Positions 1 to 6,395 of a stretch of DNA of 64,000 nt are shown here, in pieces. The position numbers and the translations under genes were made by a program. This DNA comes from Planctomycetota bacterium (GTDB taxonomy: Bacteria; Planctomycetota; Planctomycetia; Pirellulales; Pirellulaceae). Below the pieces are notes generated by a model. The model saw only the letters and a program-made list of their open reading frames with translations. It searched no databases and was not told where the DNA came from. Location of the stretch: the NCBI GenBank assembly GCA_018970165.1, contig JAGWWZ010000001.1:1-64000 (forward strand). The letters run 5' to 3'. Within the stretch, counting starts at the first letter, position 1. Each line of letters begins with the position of its first letter.

Positions 1-862
1 AAATCCCGCGCTTCCATGACAGGATCATCAAAGGGGTGCGCAGGTACGAGTCGGTCAACGGTTCCACGGCCGCGATCTTTTGCATTTCCTCGGCCGCTTC
101 TTCTCGCACCACGTCGATCACGTCGTCGTGTGTGATGATCCCCATCATGTGGTTGTTGTCGTCCACTACCGGAATGGCCATGATGTTGTAGAAGGCTACC
201 TTTTGAGCGACCACTCCTTGGTCATCGTGCACATTGACCGCGACCACGTCCCCTTTCATCAAATCGGCAAGCCGAGTTTCCGGTCGCCCGATCGAAGAGA
301 TCAGCGTTCGGCCACTGACGACCCCTCGCAGGTGATTGGTGTCGTCGACCACATAGATGTAGTAAATCGTTTCCAGTCTCTCGGCCTGGCGACTCAGTTC
401 GTCGAGCGCCTGCCGAACCGTGAGTGTCTCGGACAAGCAAGCGACCTCGGTGGTCATCAGCGACCCGGCAGTACCCTCTTCAAAGTTCTGCAGACGGCGA
501 ATATCTCTGCGGTCGGGGGCTGGCACCAAGGCCAGAATCTCTTCGACCCGCTTTTCCGGAAGTTCCTTGAGCAAATCGACAGCGTCGTCGGCTGGCAATT
601 GCGTAACGAGCACTGCCACTTGCTTCTCATCGTGGGTCGCCAGTAGCTCGATCTTGCGATCCCAATCGAAGTACTGAAAGATGTCGGCTTGCACCGTTGG
701 CTGCGCATGCTGGAGCACATGCCAAGTTTCATCGTTGTCCAATCCCTCCATGAACTCGGCGGTTCGGGCCGGGTGGAGTGCAACGCAGAACTCTCGGAGT
801 TCGTCCGTGCGATTCTCCGACAGCATCTCGCGCAGTTCAGGAAGGAAAAGAGTATTGATCAT
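1..862 (-). CDS. mgtE: Magnesium transporter MgtE, N-terminal part (runs off the window)
   Basis: The minus-strand frame is open from an ATG at 862 to the window edge, giving about 287 residues of an incomplete protein. Residues about 20-125 look like the MgtE_N superhelical domain. They are followed by the conserved EEGTAGSLMT stretch (about 127-136) that begins the CBS pair (about 130-250), and then a helix with EEMQKIAAVEP. In this family the cytosolic N and CBS domains sense magnesium and gate a five-helix channel; the channel part lies outside the window. No residue seen contradicts a functional protein. The assignment is confident, though the transmembrane half cannot be checked here. 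Confidence 0.9.
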   Translation of the reverse strand, partial: MINTLFLPELREMLSENRTDELREFCVALHPARTAEFMEGLDNDETWHVLQHAQPTVQADIFQYFDWDRKIELLATHDEKQVAVLVTQLPADDAVDLLKELPEKRVEEILALVPAPDRRDIRRLQNFEEGTAGSLMTTEVACLSETLTVRQALDELSRQAERLETIYYIYVVDDTNHLRGVVSGRTLISSIGRPETRLADLMKGDVVAVNVHDDQGVVAQKVAFYNIMAIPVVDDNNHMMGIITHDDVIDVVREEAAEEMQKIAAVEPLTDSYLRTPLMILSWKRGI

Positions 863-910
863 CGACCGCCCGATTTATTAACAAGTAGTTGCACCGAAGT
901 AAGGTCGGCC

Positions 911-950
911 GATCCGCAGCACGTGCGATCCGCAGCACGTGCGATCCGCA
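911..950. repeat. Short tandem repeat, 16-bp unit, 2.5 copies
   Basis: The unit GATCCGCAGCACGTGC occurs twice without a mismatch (911-926 and 927-942), followed by the first eight bases of a third copy. It sits in the gap between mgtE and the DUF3500 gene. No function is evident. Confidence 0.8.
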
Positions 951-985
951 TCGTACGCTCACTCCGCAGCGTACACTGTGGTCGT

Positions 986-2095
986 TTAGCTTGGGATCGA
1001 CAGATGGAAGTCGCCTGTTAGATCGCGCCACACCGAGTGAATGTGATTGGCTCGAGTACCTTCGGGGTCGGTTTGGAAATTGCACAGTTCGGCGATGAAG
1101 CTGGGTCCATGCAGGCGGATGAAATGTTGTTCGCCCGGCGCGGTCCCCCCGGCCCAACCGAAATAGATCTTTTCGGTTCCATCGCGTTTGACCAGTTGCC
1201 ATCGCTCCTTGGCCACTGCAGCGGGCATCGTCGAGAAATAGGCATCGATGATAGCGGAGAGCTTTTGTTTTTGTCCGTCGTTCATCTCGCTCGAAGGGAG
1301 TCCGACTTGGGTCGCCGGTACCGGTTGCGGTTGGCCGGGCCACTGGATATCCTCCGGACAATCCTCGGAGAAAATCGCGAGGCTTCGTTGAGAGGGTTCC
1401 AGCGATTGAAGCAGCTCGTAGGACGCACCCTCTTCAGGCAGGAGCAAGCGTTTGCCTTTGGCGAAGGGGAGTTTGCCGTCAGCGCTCAATGGATCGGGTG
1501 TTTTAAAATCCCGGCGCAAGGTTGCCGGATTGACGCCGAAGAATTGAGGCGTCGAATCAACCACTCGGTCACCATCGAACGAGAGGTTGATCGACAAGTG
1601 GTGCCCTTCGACACTGACCCCCCACAACTCTTTCGGATCGGGGTTGCCGTAGACTGCGAAATAGAACTTCTGGTAGTCGCGGCGTTTGGCCTGCGCGGGG
1701 CCTTCGAGTTCGAGCAGGATCGCTTCATAGGCCATGATGTCGACGGCGCGGCGAAACCCATCTTCGCTCAACATGCTCGCCATCATGCCGAAGGCTGCCT
1801 CGCGCTGAGCCGGATTCATCTCGCGAAGCGGAAGCCCCTTGCGTGTCTCCATCGGGATAAAGTGCCACTGAGGACGACGAGCATCGACGTAGGGAATACG
1901 GGCTGCGGCCGTTTGATCTTTTCCGAGCAAGGATAGAAAGCCGAGCGCGGTTTCGCGTGCGCTCAATGCCGGATGAACGGAAGCGAGCGCGGTGCGGCTG
2001 AGCCCCGCGATCAAAGAACCGGCCATGCAGGAGGCCGCCGATCGGATCAGAAAATCCCGGCGCGACGAATTCGAAAGAGATGATAGGTGGGACAT
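986..2095 (-). CDS. DUF3500 domain protein with Tat signal
   Basis: 369 residues. The N-terminus carries a twin-arginine signal (SSRRDFLIR at about 11-19) followed by a hydrophobic stretch ending near ALA, so export as a folded protein is likely. The rest matches the DUF3500 family, with the recognisable stretches AYEAILLELEG and ISVEGHHLSIN-like WGVSVEGHHLS in the middle and GTEKIYFGWAGG, then QNHIH-like ANHIHSVWRDLTGDF, at the end. The function of DUF3500 is unknown. The gene stands alone, downstream of the DUF456 gene on the same strand with a 164-bp gap. Confidence 0.85.
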   Translation of the reverse strand: MSHLSSLSNSSRRDFLIRSAASCMAGSLIAGLSRTALASVHPALSARETALGFLSLLGKDQTAAARIPYVDARRPQWHFIPMETRKGLPLREMNPAQREAAFGMMASMLSEDGFRRAVDIMAYEAILLELEGPAQAKRRDYQKFYFAVYGNPDPKELWGVSVEGHHLSINLSFDGDRVVDSTPQFFGVNPATLRRDFKTPDPLSADGKLPFAKGKRLLLPEEGASYELLQSLEPSQRSLAIFSEDCPEDIQWPGQPQPVPATQVGLPSSEMNDGQKQKLSAIIDAYFSTMPAAVAKERWQLVKRDGTEKIYFGWAGGTAPGEQHFIRLHGPSFIAELCNFQTDPEGTRANHIHSVWRDLTGDFHLSIPS

Positions 2096-2221
2096 GGTCG
2101 TTCCATGATTGAGGTAGCGGGGGGAGTCACAAAAGGCTTCTATCGACTTCTTCCATTATGACCTAGAACCCGTCTCGAACAAAAGCCCTGCATGTCGAGA
2201 TAGAGATGCGTTGCCATATGA

Positions 2222-2251
2222 ACTATTGCCAAAAGGACTATTGCCAAAAGG
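2222..2251. repeat. Exact two-copy tandem duplication, 15-bp unit
   Basis: The unit ACTATTGCCAAAAGG is present at 2222-2236 and again at 2237-2251 without mismatch. It lies just beyond the stop codon of the DUF456 gene. Confidence 0.75.
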
Positions 2252-2259
2252 GCAAATGG

Positions 2260-2793
2260 TCACCAGATCGCATCCACCGTTGCGATCACCACCATGGCAG
2301 CTCCGATAACCAGCTTTGCCGATGTCCCCAAGAGCCTTCCGATCATGGCCCCGGTCCCGACATGGGCCCCTTCGGCCGCCGTTTTCCCCTTCCAAATCTC
2401 ACCCAGCCAAGCTCCGGCAAAGGCCCCGCCTGCACCTCCGAGCAGGGCTCCAATCACCGGACCTAGGATCGGAATCGGAACGCCGATGACGGCTCCGGTC
2501 AGACTTCCCGCCGCTGTGCCGACCACCGCCAAGGCCATCCCTCGGCGACTTCCCCCGCGCTTTCCTGCAAAAGCGGCTCCGGCGATGAACTCAATCACCT
2601 CGCCAACCACGGCGCACAGAGCGAGGATCGCCAAACCGATCCAGCCGATGCCGCTTCCCGCATCCTCGGGAAAGAACCAAGCGTAGATGCCACACAGGAT
2701 CAAAATGATCCAGTTCCCAGGCAACGTCAACAAATTCGCCAACCAAGCGACCGCATTCGACAACGTTAGGATCGAAATCCATAGATAAATCAC
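2260..2793 (-). CDS. DUF456 family membrane protein
   Basis: 177 residues, very hydrophobic, with about four to five membrane segments. The first covers residues about 1-30 and the second about 46-70. A Gly/Ala-rich region follows (GALLGGAGGAFAGAWLGE, about 115-133), which is typical of DUF456. A KRGGSRRG basic loop (about 78-85) separates the two halves. The ATG overlaps the stop codon of nnrE by four bases (ATGA), which indicates translational coupling. No biochemical role is known for the family. Confidence 0.85.
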   Translation of the reverse strand: MIYLWISILTLSNAVAWLANLLTLPGNWIILILCGIYAWFFPEDAGSGIGWIGLAILALCAVVGEVIEFIAGAAFAGKRGGSRRGMALAVVGTAAGSLTGAVIGVPIPILGPVIGALLGGAGGAFAGAWLGEIWKGKTAAEGAHVGTGAMIGRLLGTSAKLVIGAAMVVIATVDAIW

Positions 2794-3509
2794 TCTGGGA
2801 CCTCGCAGGTTTCGTCGATCGCTTCGGTTCTTTCGATCACTTCAGGTGGGACGCCGATCGGCAGAACGATAACTCGACCGACATACGGGAGAGCATTCGG
2901 CGAATCGAAGCCGTTCTTGGCAGCTACAAAAGTGAGTGTTGCCTCTGCCCGAAATGTGGGAGCGTATGCGACTCCCGTCCTGCCATCCAATCCCGAGGGT
3001 ATGTCGATGGCAAACCGCCGAGCAGCGGACTCATTTGCTACTCGAATCGCCATCGCCATCGCACCCCGAGGAGGACCACTTGAACCAGTTCCCAGCAATG
3101 CGTCGATGATGAGATCCGCCTGCGCAATATCCGAGACAATGGTTGTAGCGCCAGCATCGGTGGGGATTGCAGCATCGAGGGGGATCCATCGACATGGAAT
3201 CCGCGTGTTGGAAACAATCGCATAGTTTGAACGGGTATCGGGAGTCATTCGAGATGCATCGCCGATCATCCACACCTCCACGGCTACATGTGCAGCATGC
3301 AAGTGCCTGGCTATCACCAAGCCATCGCCACCATTGTTGCCGGTGCCACACAGGATCACCGCGCGAACTTGCCCGGGAGCATGAGCAAGGATCCAATCGG
3401 CCGCACCTCTGCCAGCGTTCTCCATCAACATCAGCCCCGGCATTGCGAACTCTTCCATCGCAATCCGATCGACGGCGCGAATACGCGCTAGGCTCCACGA
3501 CTTGGACAT
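2790..3509 (-). CDS. nnrE: NAD(P)H-hydrate epimerase
   Basis: 239 residues from the ATG at 3509. That start has GAGGGG about 10 bases upstream; the frame is open further but without a better start. YjeF_N fold: GTGNNGGDG (55-63), DALLGTG (136-142) and IDIPSGLDG (168-176) are the family's hallmark stretches. The enzyme interconverts R and S forms of damaged, hydrated NAD(P)H so that the dehydratase NnrD can repair it. Many bacteria fuse both activities in one protein. Here the dehydratase is a separate gene 39 kb away (42123-42956). The gene is coupled to DUF456 by an ATGA overlap. Confidence 0.92.
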   Translation of the reverse strand: MSKSWSLARIRAVDRIAMEEFAMPGLMLMENAGRGAADWILAHAPGQVRAVILCGTGNNGGDGLVIARHLHAAHVAVEVWMIGDASRMTPDTRSNYAIVSNTRIPCRWIPLDAAIPTDAGATTIVSDIAQADLIIDALLGTGSSGPPRGAMAMAIRVANESAARRFAIDIPSGLDGRTGVAYAPTFRAEATLTFVAAKNGFDSPNALPYVGRVIVLPIGVPPEVIERTEAIDETCEVPE

Positions 3510-3655
3510 CAGTTTGCGTTCCCCTCGAATCGATCGCTTCTCAATTTGCCAGTTGTTAATTTGCCAAGGCCTCAATTTGACGGCCCCTTATGGGCATCGT
3601 AAGATCGCATTTCAAGTTTGTCTGCAATTCCCTATCGATGCTCGGAGAAGCTCGC

Positions 3656-4381
3656 ATGAGTTCGAAAATCGTTGATGAAAAAATCCTTGGGGTATGGCAC
3701 GGCCATTCGACATGGGGATTTCACATCGGCCCCTGCCGCATCTTGATCGACCCATTCCTCGATGACAACCCCGCAGCGCTCAGCAAAGCGGCCGATCTGT
3801 CACCCACGCATATCCTCATCTCTCATGGGCACGCAGACCACATCGCAGATGCAGCAGCGATCGCGAATAGAACCGGAGCACAAGTCTTGGCCAACTACGA
3901 AATCGCCCAATGGCTCGGGCATAAACACCATGTCAAACATACCGTAGGAATGAATCACGGTGGTGCTTTGAAAACGGAGTTTGGTCGCGTTATGTTGGTG
4001 CCAGCAATTCACTCTTCCAGTCTGCCGGATGGCTCGTACGGCGGGACCGCAGGAGGTTGGGTGATCGAAATTTTCCGTCCAAACGAAAAATGCTACAGGA
4101 TCTATTTCGCGGGTGACACTGCACCCTTTAGCGATATGAAATGGATCGCTCGCCACGGTATCGATACCTTCATCGTGCCAATCGGTGATCTCTTTACGAT
4201 GGGCCCCGAAGAGAGCATCGAAGCCATACAGTGGGTTGCGCCCCGCACGGTAATGCCCACCCACTACAACACTTGGCCACCCATCAAACAAGACCCACTC
4301 GCGTGGTCCAAAGCGGTGAAAGAAAAAACAGGGGCAACCCCCTTCATCCCAGCCGTCGACTCTCTGTTCGAACTCACTTAA
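3656..4381 (+). CDS. MBL-fold metal-dependent hydrolase (UPF0173/UlaG-like)
   Basis: 241 residues from the ATG at 3656, which has GGAG about 9 bases upstream; two upstream in-frame ATGs lack this. A HGHADH metal motif is at 57-62, followed by conserved histidines (AIHSSS at about 120), FAGDTAPF (about 157-164) and PTHYNTWP near the end, the pattern of UPF0173 metallo-beta-lactamase-fold hydrolases. The substrate is unknown. There is no signal peptide, so the protein is probably cytoplasmic. It is divergent from nnrE, and csrA follows 183 bp downstream. Confidence 0.88.
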   Translation: MSSKIVDEKILGVWHGHSTWGFHIGPCRILIDPFLDDNPAALSKAADLSPTHILISHGHADHIADAAAIANRTGAQVLANYEIAQWLGHKHHVKHTVGMNHGGALKTEFGRVMLVPAIHSSSLPDGSYGGTAGGWVIEIFRPNEKCYRIYFAGDTAPFSDMKWIARHGIDTFIVPIGDLFTMGPEESIEAIQWVAPRTVMPTHYNTWPPIKQDPLAWSKAVKEKTGATPFIPAVDSLFELT

Positions 4382-4451
4382 AGTATTGCTAGCAAACGAT
4401 AGACTTGCCTGAATATTTTTTGAAAGTTCAGGAACGCGTGAAATATTGATG

Positions 4452-4481
4452 TTGTGTCGCGGTCGGCCCTTTAGGTATAAC
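4452..4481 (+). promoter_or_regulatory. Candidate csrA promoter
   Basis: TTGTGT at 4452-4457 and TATAAC at 4476-4481 are separated by 18 bases, ahead of the csrA leader. It is a sigma70-like guess only, based on spacing and -10 quality. Confidence 0.3.
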
Positions 4482-4492
4482 GAACAGGTTGT

Positions 4493-4559
4493 CAAGGATT
4501 GGCGACAAGGACAGCAAGGAAGCGAGACAGGCGGCTTGATATGCAGTCAACACAGGAGG
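4493..4559 (+). promoter_or_regulatory. csrA leader with GGA repeats and Shine-Dalgarno (possible CsrA autoregulatory sites)
   Basis: CAAGGA occurs three times (4493-4498, 4506-4511, 4515-4520). A fourth GGA lies in the strong ribosome-binding site CACAGGAGGT (4551-4560), five bases before the ATG. CsrA proteins bind GGA in contexts close to ACARGGAUG, often with one site over the ribosome-binding site, so this layout fits translational autoregulation. That is inference from sequence. Confidence 0.5.
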
Positions 4560-4564
4560 TTGCC

Positions 4565-5050
4565 ATGCTAGTGCTCGCAAGACAGGAAGGGGATGGGATC
4601 ACGTTTCCCGATTTGAATCTCGAGGTTGAGATTTTGAGAATCCAGGGAAGCCGGGTCCAGATTGGTGTTCATGCGCCGCGTGAAATCACGGTTCTGCGCA
4701 GTGAATTGGTCTCCGATGAATTGGTTGGTAATGGGTCTTCTCGCGAAGATGCCAAGAAGGCTTTGGATCTTCAGAACCGATTGCGCGAAGTTGCCAAGCT
4801 ATTGACGACCGCTCGTTTGCAGTGGGAGCAGGGAGATCTGGAAGCGGTTGAAAAAACTCTGCGATCGATGGTTGCTCGTCAGGGTTCACCGGACCGAGCG
4901 ACATCGCAGGTTTCGGAACCTGCGGCTTCCTACAACTGCTCGAAGCCAGCAGTTACTCACGATTGCAGGAGTGTGTGCGAGCAGTTGAAGATCGTCCATC
5001 CCGAGTGCCCATTGCGAGATATTGCTCGGGCAGAAGGACTCGCCTGCTAG
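4565..5050 (+). CDS. csrA: Carbon storage regulator CsrA with long C-terminal extension
   Basis: 161 residues from the ATG at 4565, which has a perfect GGAGG five bases upstream. Residues 1 to about 50 align with CsrA: MLVLARQ at the start, then RIQGSRVQIGVHAPREITVLRSEL with the RNA-contacting arginine in the VLR motif. CsrA is usually 55-75 residues. Here about 100 extra residues follow: a charged helical stretch (about 57-105, with LQNRLREVAKLL) and a Cys-containing tail with CPLRDIARAEGLAC at the end. The protein should bind GGA motifs in mRNA leaders. The role of the tail is unknown. Its stop overlaps the stop of the convergent thioesterase gene. Confidence 0.88.
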   Translation: MLVLARQEGDGITFPDLNLEVEILRIQGSRVQIGVHAPREITVLRSELVSDELVGNGSSREDAKKALDLQNRLREVAKLLTTARLQWEQGDLEAVEKTLRSMVARQGSPDRATSQVSEPAASYNCSKPAVTHDCRSVCEQLKIVHPECPLRDIARAEGLAC

Positions 5051-5505
5051 GTTTGCAGAGGTTGATCGGAAACGATTTGGTAGGCCGAAGCGATTTCGCT
5101 AGGAATTCGCTTCGGCATGCGCGTTGAGAAATCGATATAGGCCCAATTGGTGTGGGCAACCGCCAAGAGCGTTTCTTTTAACGGGCCGTTCGGATCATCT
5201 TTAGGTGGGTCGTTCCGCACCATGTGGTATCGCCGCAGCGATGTCACCTTCTTCATATCAGCAACCCAAGTACGAATGGTCACCCGATCGCGAGCGTATG
5301 CTGGCTGCAGGTACTCAATTTGGTGAAGCCTCGCCACCCAGCCCGCGCCATGTTGTTGATAGCGTTCTGCCGACCAACCGAGGGCGGATGAGTGAGCTAA
5401 TGCAGCATCTTGCATCCACTGCAGGTAAACCACATTGTTGACATGACCAACCAAATCGATATCGCTATCGGAAACGATCAGTTCATGTTTGTAGATTTCG
5501 ATCAT
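5047..5505 (-). CDS. Acyl-CoA thioesterase, 4-hydroxybenzoyl-CoA thioesterase (YbgC-like) family
   Basis: 152 residues from the ATG at 5505. The frame stays open upstream but would run into ccoP, so the internal Met before IEIYKHEL is chosen. The hotdog-fold signature DSDIDLVGHVNNVVYLQW (about 12-29) contains the family's Asp and the GHVNN turn. RLHQIEYLQPA and WAYIDFSTRMPKRIP fit the rest of the fold. Such enzymes hydrolyse acyl-CoA thioesters; the substrate cannot be told. The gene is 59 bp downstream of ccoP on the same strand and may be transcribed with it. Confidence 0.85.
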   Translation of the reverse strand: MIEIYKHELIVSDSDIDLVGHVNNVVYLQWMQDAALAHSSALGWSAERYQQHGAGWVARLHQIEYLQPAYARDRVTIRTWVADMKKVTSLRRYHMVRNDPPKDDPNGPLKETLLAVAHTNWAYIDFSTRMPKRIPSEIASAYQIVSDQPLQT

Positions 5506-5564
5506 TGTGGTTGTTTCTGAAAGTATGGGGATGAAGCCGAGCGGGGGGCAAGCCGCTTTGTGAA

Positions 5565-6158
5565 TCAATCGGGCGACCAGGGTGGAATTGGACTGCCATC
5601 GGGTCCTTTGGGTTTGGCCGGCTTGGATCCTCGGAGGCTGGCTACGTAGGCGGAAACCATGATCAAGTCGTTCTTGTTGCCGATGCGAGTTCCCCACGCG
5701 GGCATCGCACCTCCCGCGACCCCCTCGTTGATCACTTTGTAGATATCGGTGACCCCCTTGATGTGCTTGTAGTTTTCATCGCACAAGTTGGGGCCGACCA
5801 ATCCCCCTCCGTCCGCTCCGTGGCATGAGACGCAATTGACCTTGAAGATCGATTGGCCGACAACGATCCACTCCGGATCTTGGGAGTAGGTGTAGATCGT
5901 TTTAGAATCAGGGGTCAAGTCTCCGATCTTCTTGTATTTCTTTCGGGTGTTGGCATCCATGGCTGCTAGATATTGATCCTCCAAGGATCGGCCTTCTGCT
6001 CCGACGTGGAAGTACAAGATGTAAATAGGTGAAATGACCACGGTGATGATGAACAACCATGTCCACCAACCGGGGAGCGGGTTGTCGTATTCGCGGATTC
6101 CATCGTAGGAGTGTCCTAAGGTGACATCGTTTTGGGGTGCCGTGGGGGTGGATGCCAT
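5565..6158 (-). CDS. ccoP: cbb3-type cytochrome c oxidase subunit CcoP (single haem domain)
   Basis: 197 residues from the ATG at 6158, which overlaps the ccoQ stop as ATGA. The N-terminal YDGIREYDNPLPGWW (about 18-32) is the CcoP_N signature and leads into one membrane helix (about 32-53). A single haem-attachment motif, CVSCH (109-113), follows, with the likely distal Met in GGAMPAWG (M152). CcoP usually carries two c-type haem domains and about 280-320 residues; this copy has only one. It should pass electrons from periplasmic cytochrome c toward CcoO and CcoN. Confidence 0.9.
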   Translation of the reverse strand: MASTPTAPQNDVTLGHSYDGIREYDNPLPGWWTWLFIITVVISPIYILYFHVGAEGRSLEDQYLAAMDANTRKKYKKIGDLTPDSKTIYTYSQDPEWIVVGQSIFKVNCVSCHGADGGGLVGPNLCDENYKHIKGVTDIYKVINEGVAGGAMPAWGTRIGNKNDLIMVSAYVASLRGSKPAKPKGPDGSPIPPWSPD

Positions 6159-6373
6159 CAGTTCGGTCTCCCGTTCGAGGAGGGATTTGTGTTTTGCTGG
6201 GGTCTGGGATCGACGACTTCGTCGCTCAATGGGATCGAGCCGTAGCGATGGGTGGATTCCCGTCGCAGGGAGGCGGTCCAAGCGACAATGGCGACAAAGC
6301 AACTTGCGAAAATCACCAGTGCGAGTTCATCGAATACCGAGTAATCGAGCCATGACACAACATCTTTGAGCAT
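6158..6373 (-). CDS. ccoQ: cbb3 oxidase small subunit CcoQ/FixQ-like
   Basis: 71 residues from the ATG at 6373. One membrane helix (about residues 16-33, LALVIFASCFVAIVAWTASL) is followed by a polar, Pro/Asn-rich tail. Size, topology and position between the catalytic-subunit gene and ccoP identify it as the small CcoQ subunit; sequence alone would be weak. It starts 22 bp after the ccoNO stop and overlaps ccoP by four bases. Confidence 0.75.
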   Translation of the reverse strand: MLKDVVSWLDYSVFDELALVIFASCFVAIVAWTASLRRESTHRYGSIPLSDEVVDPRPQQNTNPSSNGRPN

Positions 6374-6395
6374 CTCGATCCCTTTCCATTCCTTC

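Noticed and set aside
911-950. CRISPR-like short repeats
   Set aside because: Repeats are directly adjacent without spacers and have only two to three copies; no cas genes are present.
1037-1936. 299-codon plus-strand ORF
   Set aside because: Antisense shadow of the DUF3500 gene, without family similarity or a ribosome-binding site.
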